Shown here: positions 33,290-43,453 of the stretch, piece by piece
How the letters are laid out: every line of letters begins with the position of its first letter
How positions within the stretch are numbered: position 1 is the stretch's first letter
Origin: Aquatica leii
Taxonomy: Eukaryota; Arthropoda; Insecta; Coleoptera; Lampyridae
Length of the DNA: 64,000 nt
NCBI GenBank assembly: GCA_035610365.1
Contig: CM069432.1
Location: 223,098,532 to 223,162,531, forward strand
Reading direction: 5' to 3'
Made by a program: the position numbers and the translations under genes
The notes under the pieces: model-generated
Database searches by the model: none
What the model saw: only the letters and a program-made list of their open reading frames with translations
What the model was told of the DNA's origin: nothing

Positions 33290-34456
33290 TCAACTTTTAT
33301 CTTTTCACTTACTGCATTCTTCTTAGTGACTACGGTTGGATTCATATTAGCTATGCTTTAACTTTTTTTTGCAATAGATTTTCCCACACCTATATCTGCT
33401 CTATAGTTGTTTTCTTCGCAAACTACTGTTATCCCCTTTCAATTTTTAGTATTTTCCTTCCTGTTTTTAATTTCAACATCTTCTCCCATCTTGAGCACAC
33501 TTTCATTCCGCGAAAATATTGTTAAATAATTCTCTGGATCTAAAATGACTTCTTTTTCGCGAAGATCACGTTCGATGTGACCAAACACTCTGTCCGTGAG
33601 TATAAATGAATGTCCTCTCACTGGGAAGATAACTTAAATTTTCGTTATTAAGTTTTGCTTGGAGAACCAGTTAGAACAAATTGTAATGGAAGTTGTATTC
33701 TTATTTTGGCTCTCACATCTATTACACAATAGTCTAACAGTGATAATATTGCTAAAGTTAGAGGTGCTTAAAATTTAGTAAAGGCAGGAAGCAATCTCAT
33801 TAGATTCTTTGCTGAATTCGTTTTCAGTCCAACAAAAACAAGTAACGGTCGAGCTGTTTAATTTAGTTTTTGAAGTACCTTGAAAAACTGTGAAGTTGTA
33901 GATATGAAACTGTAGAGTAGTATACCTCTTGATCGGGAATTTTGGACAACACTTGATTGTTTTGACAGTCGAAAGAGTAAGTTACCACGATCTCTTTGGT
34001 TTCCTTAAAATGCTGTAATACGCTTGAGCTCTCATTTTATGTACATTTTTCTGTCATTAGAGTAGCTTTAGTACTTTGTCAGTGCAGCTTTTATTTTTTT
34101 CTGTCAATTCTAAAAATATTGAATATACATCGGTAATAGGTGTTACAAATCCCAAATTATATTGTGTGTTAAAAACATGTCTAAAGTAACTTTGGTTATT
34201 CCAAGCTATCGTTTTGGTACATAGTCCGCATTTTTGTAATAGTTAAAGAATAATCATGGTATAACCTTTTACTTTGTCCCATGCAATAATGAGCCTCAAC
34301 GGCGGTAAACTTGTTAATAAAATTTATAACTGATTGCTTTTTGCACTGATCTTTTTCAAACTGTTTCTCTACCACAATTTTCTTGTGCCGGTAAGGAAGT
34401 TCTAAAGTATTTTTTTGTGTATCAATCCTTCTTTTTTTAATTCCTAAAATGGCCAT
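33290..34456 (-). pseudogene. Remnant of an uncharacterised insect transposase-like family
   Basis: The minus-strand frame 34196-34456 (INFINKFTAVEAHYCMGQ then SLTITKMRTMY) and frame 33439-33621 (RGHSFILTDRVFGHIERDLR then PENYLTIF) are blocks I recognise from long uncharacterised insect proteins with the order HYxRxxSxxxYL...LxIxKMYxxY...GHSxxxxDRxFGxIE. These proteins are dispersed in insect genomes and are thought to be mobile-element derived. The stretch between the blocks (33620-34190) has several stops. The enzymatic class is not known to me, and no termini were identified. Confidence 0.45.
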
Positions 34457-34460
34457 AAAA

Positions 34461-35950
34461 GTATTTTTACAAACAATTTAATTTGCTTTGTTCGTTAACT
34501 ACATAAAACTGCGTTTAAAATAGTTTCTCGTTATGTGTCAAATTTTTTGACTTCTTGCTTTTAATCGGTAATGTTAATTTCATAAAACTTGCTGTAACAA
34601 TTCTTAACTTCAGCCTTTGTAAGCGAAATGCACTAGAATGCCGAAGTTTTGTGTCCACATGTTGGGAAACCCGAAAGAAAATGTAGACTATACCTATATA
34701 TAAATGTCCCTTAGAAACTTAAACTATATCTCAATTCTTTAATTAAACTTATCGAATCTGTTTTTATTTATTTTTTTTACATTCTGTAGGCTTTCTGCTT
34801 TTTTTCGAGCCCTCTTTCTACTTACGGGTGTTACTTGAACCTCCATTTCCACAATTAATATATTAATTAAATAGTTGTTTAAAACTCTTTAGAAATAAGT
34901 ACCTAAGCACTAGCAAAATAATAACAAAAACTTTTCTATTGCATACAACTCAAAGTAATGAAAATAATTCATGTTAAACAGCGTGACAGAAATATTGTTC
35001 GTTCTGCACTTTTAGTTTAAGATAATGTATTTAATTTGCAGTGGAGATTGTACGTTTTGCTTTAATTGACGAGTTAGGAGTTTGTACAGTTTGGAACTGA
35101 ATAATGACTGCAAATTGTACATTCTGGAACTAAGTCTATTTTTTACATCAAAAACACATTAAAAATTAATTGTTTTGGTACAAAACGATGGTTTATTTAA
35201 ATACAGCGGTAAGAATTACACCGAAAAGACCATCTATCACTTTTTTATTAAAAAAGTGGAGATTGTACACTTAGCCCCTCATATATTCTTTTTATTTGAA
35301 TGTGAGTCTGAATACGGTTCAAAGTTTTGATTAAGTATGGGACAAAGACCTGATACACAAATTGCTCAGTTGACTAGAATACAAAAAACATAAAAAATTC
35401 TAAATAGTTAGTAATAAATCAGACTAGAAGAAGAAAGATGAGTTTTTATACGATAATTTTGCTATCAATAAGACTTTTTTATAAATATAAATAACAATAG
35501 TTTCATACCAAATAAAGTACATGAGATTTTAACGACACTGTGATTACCTATCCAAATGTAAACATCAGCAAAAGAAATATCCAAATTATATAAAAGCATT
35601 CCAAAACTAGGTGCTGTTGAATACACTAGAGTGTATTTTTATAGAGTTTTTATAATAAAAACTGCCAAAAAATAAATAAATAAATTCAGAGACTTTGCTT
35701 CTTCATAGCAATCAAAAGTTCAAGATAAAAAAAAATGAAAGCATTTTAATCTCATGTAGTAACTGATGTGTAAGAAGCAAAGCATAGTGTTCGAGGGAGT
35801 ATATAAAAGAATTAAAAAAAATTAAAGAACATGATAAGGTACATTTTGCCTTATAAATATTTAGGTCAAAAATTATTTTAAGAAAGTTTGTGTTTTAGGC
35901 TAGTTTTAATCAACTAAGTATCTAAAAGAATTAAAAAAATTTAAAACATT
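34461..35950. other. AT-rich sequence, no gene seen
   Basis: The phrase GTGGAGATTGTAC recurs at 35041 and 35263, with a GAGATTGTACGTT relative at 32130. No coding evidence. Confidence 0.4.
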
Positions 35951-36061
35951 GCATGAAAGATTATAAGCGACTTGTGGCTTAGACCGCGTCGTAGTTAAAC
36001 ACCCAGACTTAGGCTTGGTCCTAGTCTCTTTTTGAGAGCCTAAACAAAAAGTAGAACGAAG

Positions 36062-37204
36062 TTCTGCTCATCAAACTCTGCCTTAAAAACACTTATTTCC
36101 GTTATAACAACAACTTGTTTAAACACGTAGAAGGAGCGGCCATGGGTTTACCGCTCTCTCCAGTTATAGCCAATGTTTACATGGAATATTTTGAAACTGA
36201 AATTATGAAAAATGTTGAGTTAAACCAAAAACTTGGTTCAGATATGTTGATGATACGTTTGTTGTATGACCTCATGGCAAAGATAAACTAAATCAGTTCT
36301 TTCAACATCTAAACTCTGCACATAACAGCATTAAATTTACTATGGAGTTAGAACATAACAACAGTTTAGCCTTTCTTGATGTACTGGTGATAAAGAAAAA
36401 TAACGGAAAATTGGGGCATTCCGTTTATAGAAACAAAACGCCCACTAATAGATACTTAAACGCCAAATCTCATCACCTTCCAGTACAGAAAAATACGGTT
36501 TTGCATACTTTAGCCAAAAGAGCTATACGTGTGTCAGATAATGAAAATCTACAAAAGGAAAAGAAAACACTGTTGAAGTCCCTACAACAAAATGGATACG
36601 GGTTTAAAGAGATCCAAAACGCATGGAAAAGAGCAATGAATCCAAAAGTCAAAGAAGACTTATTACCTCCTACTAGCACCGCTTATTTACTATACTGTAT
36701 GGGTTTGACAGACAAAATAAGCAGAGTGCTAAAGAAACACAATATTAAAACTGTCTTTACAACTAAGGTTTCTCTGAACACTTGGTTTACATCTGCTAAA
36801 GACAAACAAGGGGCTCTAAAACATGCCGTAGTTTATACAAAATTCCTTGTTCATGTGAATCAAGTTATATAGGACAGACGGGACAAAGAACATATGACTG
36901 ACTGCAAACACCGCAGAGTTACTAAATCAGCAGTGGCAGAACACGTGTGGAACCAAGGACACACGCTGAACTTTGACTAAACTAACCTGTTGGCTAGAAC
37001 TCCTTTCTACTTTCCCAGACTAATCCGCGAAGCTGTGGAAATAGAAAAAACATCCATGTAATATGACCGAGAAGACGGTTTAAGACTCAGCAAATCTTGG
37101 CTACCAGTATTATATCCTCGAAGACAAAGATCAACCTTCTTGAAAAGGACACAAACACTTACTCCGAGTAATAACGAAGTCAGTGAAGCGGTAACGGAAA
37201 GGTA
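36062..37204 (+). pseudogene. Penelope-like RT and GIY-YIG endonuclease
   Basis: Starts inside the RT with AAMGLPLSPVIANVYMEYFE. After a frameshift comes WFRYVDDTFVV and a stop (YVDD is the catalytic box). The open frame 36342-36872 carries SLAFLDVLVIKKNNGKLGHS and PTNRYLNAKSHHLPVQK. A further shift near 36815 leads to the endonuclease block YKIPCSCESSYIGQTGQ (36840-36890, GIY-YIG type), then AVAEHVWNQGHTLNF and, close to the end, LSKSWLPVLYPRR. The RT copies element RNA and the GIY-YIG nuclease nicks the target. At least two frameshifts and two stops make it inactive. Confidence 0.85.
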
Positions 37205-37269
37205 ACGTCCGTTAATCACACTAATCGCTATTGGTATAAATATCGTCATTTACACTTTTTCTTTCAGTG

Positions 37270-37325
37270 ACATTTAACACTGAAGATGCAAGATGCAATG
37301 TCTTGCGAAACGTCAGTTTGTTTGG
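37270..37325 (+). ncRNA. Hammerhead ribozyme motif of the Penelope-like element
   Basis: Core CUGAAGA (37280-37286, fits CUGANGA), stem II GCAAGA (37288-37293) pairing perfectly with UCUUGC (37301-37306) around a 7-base loop, GAAA (37307-37310), C-G-U forming the minimal stem III, and C at 37314 as the cleavage base. Stem I is weak (the first pair is A-A, then GUU with AAC). Same position and strand as the element, close to the 3' end, in agreement with hammerheads known from Penelope-like elements. Confidence 0.65.
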
Positions 37326-37500
37326 GTTCACTAACGACAATACGGCAAAGGCCAAGTTCTACTTCTTGTTTTGGCTCTCAAGAAGAGGCTAGGACCAAGC
37401 CTAAGTCTGGGTGTTTAACTACGACGCGGTCTAAGTCAAAAGTCGCTTATAATCATAAACATAAGAAATGCGAAAGCTTAAGATTTTATGCATGAAAGAT

Positions 37501-39985
37501 ATTAAGTGCTATAAAAAATACGTGTTTTTCCTGGTCATCTAACTTAAATAAGTGTTTCAAAAGATACTTTTGTTGAAAACATTAATTATTACTTGTAATT
37601 AGTTCATTGGAATGTTTCTACAACTTACTCATACGTTTATTTAATGGTATGTATCAATGTAACAAACAATAAAACTGATATAAAGTAAGAATTTTATTTT
37701 ATTCTAGTTTATCAATCTCTTATCGTCAGTCTCTTGCCTAAAAATTCTACAAAGAATTGACAAATACACCCGTATCTTCGTTGAATGAAGTTTTATATCT
37801 ATAGTCTAGAACTGATTTGTGTTATTAGGTCGAGCAAAACATGACAAGTGTTCAAGTTATTGTTTTAAACATAGTTTACCAACGGTTGTTAAAAAGATAG
37901 ATTTGTTTAAAATGTATAAAGTATTTAGTGCATGTAAACTGTCATAAGCAAGTTTCATATATTAGTAGCGATAAACCAAAAAAAACGAAAGATTCTAAAT
38001 CAATTTTGTATTGTAAATGCGTTATCAAAGCCGATACGACGTTTTTTTATTTAGTTTTTAATGTCGTATAAAACACACAAAAGGTCAACAATTTGTATTT
38101 ATATTATAAAGCTTGTACTTATTGTTTACAAAAAATAGTTCATCAAACATGAAATTTTGATTTTGCACATAGTAGTTTTTTCAATATTAATTCGCAAATT
38201 TGAATAGTTACATATGCGTTGGATTCAATTCGCAATTGCAACTTAAGCAAATTTATGCAAAAACCTAGTTTTAATTTTACTATCAACCGAAATAAACAAT
38301 AATTAGTTTGGCACATTTGAAATCGTTTTTATTATACAATATTGTTTTGAGGAACGACAGGTCACAACTATTGTGAAACATCTCTCAGTAGTAAAATTTT
38401 CAGTTATCAACGGCACTTCAGGAATTGCGACTATGTTGTACCTGAAATTAGCAAATTACAATATTTTTGTAAATTGTAACGACTTGTAATCTCGCGCGTC
38501 GCAAAGTTTGGCAAATGCCGCCTTAGTTTTTATATAATTCTTCTGTTACATTTCAACTTGACATGATTAAGAAGTTACATAAATTGGCATTTACGCGTTT
38601 ATAATTTAGTTGTCTATTACAATTTTTCGTAAAATACTTTTTAATGAATTGTTGATATTACCAATGGTATAACTTAAACTCAGTCGCTGAAAGGATTTAT
38701 AAGATCCTTTACAGTATTATCACCGCTGTCAACTAAGATTAGTTTTAAACCCAGACTCTAAAATTCAATTGAAAATTAACTAAAGACCATTAAAATTAGA
38801 AGAATTTCTATTTTATAATCGTTATTTCGTAAAACAATTAATTGATGATAATTGCATAAACCAACAAACATGTAAATATAATTAAGTACTAAAAGCTCAA
38901 TTTTCATATAAATTCCGCCTTTACTTTTTATTCCTGGGGCTTCAAAGAAATAAGATATACCACCCTTTGTTTAACCCAACGTGGTGCAATACCCCCTGAA
39001 GAGAAAATCGGGGACAGATGTGCAACCTGTCTGCTGTTTACGTCACACTTGTTCAGTTACCCCATGCATACAGTCCCTTCCCTTTTTAAATCTGGAATGT
39101 ACCGCGTTTTTTACGGTACATTACATTTGGCTTTTTTAAACTGTTTCTTTTTACACCACAAAATAAATTTGAATCTTTCGATTTTTATTTCAAGTTATTA
39201 GTCCTTCTAGAGATTCTTATTATCTTGCTGATGTCTCTTAGAAGGTAAGTAATGTTCTTTGTACCGATAGTTGCATTTGTGTATTATTGTGAGATAATTC
39301 CAGATTGGGTAATTCCTTGTAAAGTAATTCAAGTTTAAATATACATACAACAATTTCAATTTGCTCAGTATCTCGAGCGAAATAGGCAAGCAACGGTTTA
39401 TAATTATTTAAATGTGCTCGTGCTCGTGTGTTAATAAACCTTAACCTTTTTGTTTTCATAAAAATGAGTTCGTTTTAGCGTAAATAGAACAGAAGCCAAC
39501 ACATGTGTAACTAGAGACTTCCTGACACCAGCTGTGGAGAAGTTGTTTTTATTTCTTATAAAGGTTTCTTGTATGTACCGCACACGTGATTTAACACCGC
39601 ATTTCTTACAATAAACAAAGCATAGTTTGACACGATTCTATTTCTTGGTTTTTATGTTCTTTAATAATAGAGGTGAAAGTTTCAAGGTTTATCTTTACAT
39701 TATTTATATTATTTTATGGAAGTGGAAGATCCTGCCGTGCATAAATTGTTATATGTCTGCGGATTAATTTTATTCAATTATATGATTCCATCAAAACAGC
39801 TAATACAATTATAATTTATATGATAATATTAAATATACAAACAATTAATAATCATTAACTTTTCTGCAGTAAATTATTAAACTGTACCCTTTATAAATAG
39901 TTTTTGACTTATGTTTCTTACATATGTACTACATACGTCGGTTTAAACTAGATATATAAAAATTAACTATATTCGACTACTACTA
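37501..39985. other. AT-rich sequence, no gene seen
   Basis: One less AT-rich patch lies at 38930-39130, with a perfect 7-bp hairpin TGTACCG/CGGTACA (39098-39120). A GTAAGT donor-like site occurs at 39243 without a credible exon. Otherwise featureless. Confidence 0.4.
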
Positions 39986-40299
39986 CAGTAGTGTCGCAAT
40001 AATTCGGATCAATTAAAACCAAGACGTTTCGGATTATCAAATAATTCGGATTACCAGGTCCAACTTTAGGACAGAAAAAATGTCTTTGGTCGGATTATGT
40101 ACTTTAAGTAATCAAAACTCTGGACTTACCAATATACTGTTATACAATACATATCTATAATTGTTACATACATATTTATTCTAATTCATTCTCAGTGTCA
40201 TTTTTTTCAACTTCAGACAGTACCTCTACCTGCTTGAAAAAAAATTAAATTGTGGTTTACCTAATCTTACATTGCTTTTTTAAAAGCAATGTCTTTTAA

Positions 40300-41080
40300 T
40301 TTCTGCAAAGTCATAATATCTGACAGAGGAACATCATTTTCTGCTGCCCACTGCAAGACTCTTTATGACTTGTTCGCCATCTTCTGAGTTATTAATGTCG
40401 TCTTGATCGTCTAAATTTTCTGTTTGAATTAAATTTTGCATCACCATCGATCTAATCGACAACTTCAGCAGCATTTACTTCAACATCCTCTATAACCTGG
40501 AGCATTGCAGAAACTTCATCGATTTTTTTGCTGTTGAGTGAATCCGGTTTCGTATAAAATGTAAGAAGATCAAGTCTGGATCATCCTCATCATCTTGAAC
40601 ATTGTTATTTGTTTTGATTATCTTATTCCAGTATTTTTGTAATATTGTCGATGATACCTTTTCCGAAGCATTATGAAGCAGACACACGGCCATTTTAAAA
40701 TTAAAATTTCTAACACACTTGACTAGATTGTCTTCATTGCTGGTGAAAATTTCAGCTAGAAGGCCTTTCCGTTAAAAGAACTTTGTTAAACGAATATCAT
40801 TTCGGTCCATGCACTGAATTAAGGCAGTCGTACTAGGAGGAACAAATTTTGCCAGAATGTTTCCGCTCGTACTGATGAGTTCGTGTTCATTGCAATGGCT
40901 AGATGCATTACCGATAAGTAAGAGCGCTTTTTCTGCTAAATTTTGTTGCTTTAGAAACTTTTTCACTTGTGGAACAACAGATGCATCAAACTATTGTTTA
41001 AAAACAACTCTAGTATATCCATGCATTGGCTGTAGCTTTCTAATTAACGGGTATTTGGGATTTTTGGCTTTCCCTATTAC
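40300..41080 (-). pseudogene. Tigger/jerky-like transposase, C-terminal half
   Basis: Minus-strand frames give VIGKAKNPKYPLI, VVFKQ, a stop, then VPQVKKFLKQQNLAEKALLL with IGNASSHCNEHEL (the second-Asp region; Asn stands where LLDNAPAH is usual, so a catalytic Asp appears lost), and LAKFVPPSTTALIQCMDRND (usually FLPPNxTSLIQPMDQG). A further frame, 40490-40693, has LLHNASEKVSSTILQKYWNK. An acidic tail may extend to about 40300. The protein would have moved the Tigger element into TA sites. Confidence 0.75.
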
Positions 41081-41859
41081 CAGTCTCGCGCCGTACATAA
41101 GGGCAAAGTCGTGTGGTGAACGACGGCGCCGAAAAGTCTCAAAACTCAAAAGTAAAAAAAAAAGATAAAGCAACAAACAACATTGTCAACACAAAATTTA
41201 TAATGATAAATTATAATAATGTATTTTGTTTGTTTTTTTTATTTTTACTCTTTGAGACAAGGGTACCGAATTACGGCTCGAAAATAATATATTTTCCAAA
41301 TGAGAGTACGCAATAATAGCATTTATTCGATCGAATACGTAATACGTAACATAATAAGTTAAATTGTGTGAACTCAAACAAATCTGATTTTATTCATGTT
41401 TGAGCTTGAAATTTGGCTTGCAACGAGCGAACATACGTTTTTTTCCTGTCTGAGCTTGCAATGTACGAAACTTTATATATTTAAGCGCTGCATCGGTCGC
41501 GATTGCATTTGTTGCTTGATGCCCGATCAATGATTAACTTACCGAAGTGAAAAGGTGCATGGGGTAAAAGATATCTACTTTTGAAACTTTAGTTTTTTGT
41601 AGTTTTACAGACTTTATAGTGATGTGTTTTATATTTGACTATATAAACATCATTGTTAATTGAAATAAACTCAAACAGAATAATTGATAGGCACTAATAT
41701 TACTATTTATAAAAATTTATAAATTTTGAAATAACTTGAAATAAGCAATGTTGAGAAAATACTTTCGAGTTTGAGTTTGAGACGACGAAACATTTCCAAT
41801 TTTTATGAATAATTTGTCAATTTGTTTACTTACGTATTAATTTCTTTACATTATACAGA

Positions 41860-43449
41860 ATGTCAGAAAAAAAGAAGAAATTGTCTGGATACCAAAATTT
41901 GCTGAATAAAAGAAAATGATTTTTTTCAAAACCCGAGTCTACTTTGCCAAATGTTAATAATATTAATAATACAGCTGAATCCTAATATTCTGAACCTGTA
42001 CTTGATACAATTATCAGCAGCAGACAAGAAACTGATCTTCTAGAAAGTAATCCATCAACATCTTCAAGTTCCACTGATAATGAGAAATCAACACCTTCAA
42101 AAATTACCAGAACGGAAAATACGAGTCAACTTTCGAAAGATGCTGCACTATGGCCAAAAAAATTACGTTCTAATAATATTCCAGAATTAGTAGAACTTGG
42201 CCCTGCTCATTATCAAAAGGATATTTATCCGAGAGATAGTTTGGAGTCGGGGCGTAAGTTTTCCAATAGTTACTGCTTTAGAATTTTACCAAACAAAGAA
42301 AAATTGAACGTTTTTGGTTGTTGTATTCCGAAACAAAAAATTCACTTTACTGCTTCTGTTGCAACTGCATTTTTAATGACAGTGATTTGAAATCTGTTCG
42401 CTTTAGTGATAAATCTGGTTACAATGACTGGCAGTATTTAAGTGAAGGTTTAAACATTCATGAAAAGAGCAAGTTACATATCGAAAATGTTCTAAAATTG
42501 CTAGATGTTTCTAACCGTTTAAATAAAAATGAAATAATTGATTCTGAAACTCAAAATGTAATAAAAAGATAAACTAAATACTGGCAAGCTGTTTTTTTAC
42601 GTGATTTAGTTTTTAGGTCAGCGAAATTTAGCTTTTCGTGGAAGTTGTTTGAGGAAAACAATGGTAACTTTTTAAAATGCATAGAAATGATTTTTAAATT
42701 CGACCCGATTATGTCAGAACACAGAAAACGCTCTCAAATAAAAGATCACAAAAACTATCTCGGAGATAAAATACAAAATGAAGTAATCAACTTGATCGGT
42801 GAAAATATCAAATCCAAAATTTTAGAACTAACTAAAAATAAAAAATATTATTCCATCTTATTAGATTGCACTTCTGACTCTAGTCACCAAGAACAAATTT
42901 CAGTTTGTATAAGATTTGTTAATTAAAAGAGCACGAGAATTAGTATAGAAGAACATTTTTTTGTTATTTTGTCCTATAGATGATGTGTCGGGTGAAGGCT
43001 TGACACAATTTCTTTTGTCGGCGTTAGAGAAAGAAGGTTTAAATATCAATGATTGATTTGCGGGGCCATGGTTACGACAATGGGGCAAATATGCGTGGTA
43101 GGCATAATGATCTACAAAAAAATTTGATTATTCAATCCGCGAGCTTTCTTTGTTCCTTGTTGCAATCATACCCTAAATTTAGTCGTCAATGATGCCGCAA
43201 AATCGAATACTTTTGAAATCGTATTTATCTAATGTAACAAATTTAACTTTAAAACCTTTATCGGATACTCGATGGTCTAGTAAAATAGATGCAACTCCTT
43301 TAAGGTATCAACTTGGAGATGTTTATGATGCTCTGTTTGAAATAAGCGAAGGAAACTTTGAAAATAACGTAAAAAATTTGGCTGCATCGTTGGCCAAAAA
43401 ATTGCAGAATTTTGAGTTCATTTGCATTCTTCAATTGTGGTATAATATT
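41860..43449 (+). pseudogene. ZMYM1-like hAT transposase copy 1, N-terminal part
   Basis: The ATG at 41860 gives MSEKKKKLSGYQNLLNKRK and a stop. After a Ser-rich linker and PKKLRSNNIPELVEL there is a TTF-type zinc finger region (TKNSLYCFCCNCIF, then GLNIHEKSKLHIENVL). Frame 42645-42926 holds DHKNYLGDKIQNEVINLIGE and YYSILLDCTSDSSHQEQI, the catalytic-region start (LLDxTxDxxHxEQ, DUF4371 region). The block CCNHTLNLVVNDAAKS follows near 43170, and KPLSDTRWSSKIDA at 43255. Multiple frameshifts. The gene continues at 46108 past the nested insert. Confidence 0.85.
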
Positions 43450-43453
43450 TTAA
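43450..43453. repeat. TTAA target-site copy, left
   Basis: TTAA here and at 46104-46107. Copy 2 of the hAT has a single TTAA at the matching place. Confidence 0.85.

Larger units (their letters stand above)
35962..37489 (+). mobile_element. Penelope-like retroelement, 5'-truncated, with inverted arms
   Basis: Flanked by GCATGAAAGAT at 35951-35961 and 37490-37500, an 11-bp target duplication. The first about 80 bp (35962-36040) are an inverted copy of 37371-37452 (shared GACCGCGTCGTAGTTAAAC and CCTAAGTCTGGGTGT). Between them are the C-terminal part of the RT and a GIY-YIG endonuclease, both plus strand, and a hammerhead motif at 37280. Opposed terminal copies with 5' truncation are a known layout for Penelope-like insertions. 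Confidence 0.85.

Noticed and set aside
39170-39250. Strong donor-like site AAG|GTAAGTAATG with a hydrophobic frame before it
   Set aside because: The upstream frame has no suitable start or acceptor and no other exon signals.
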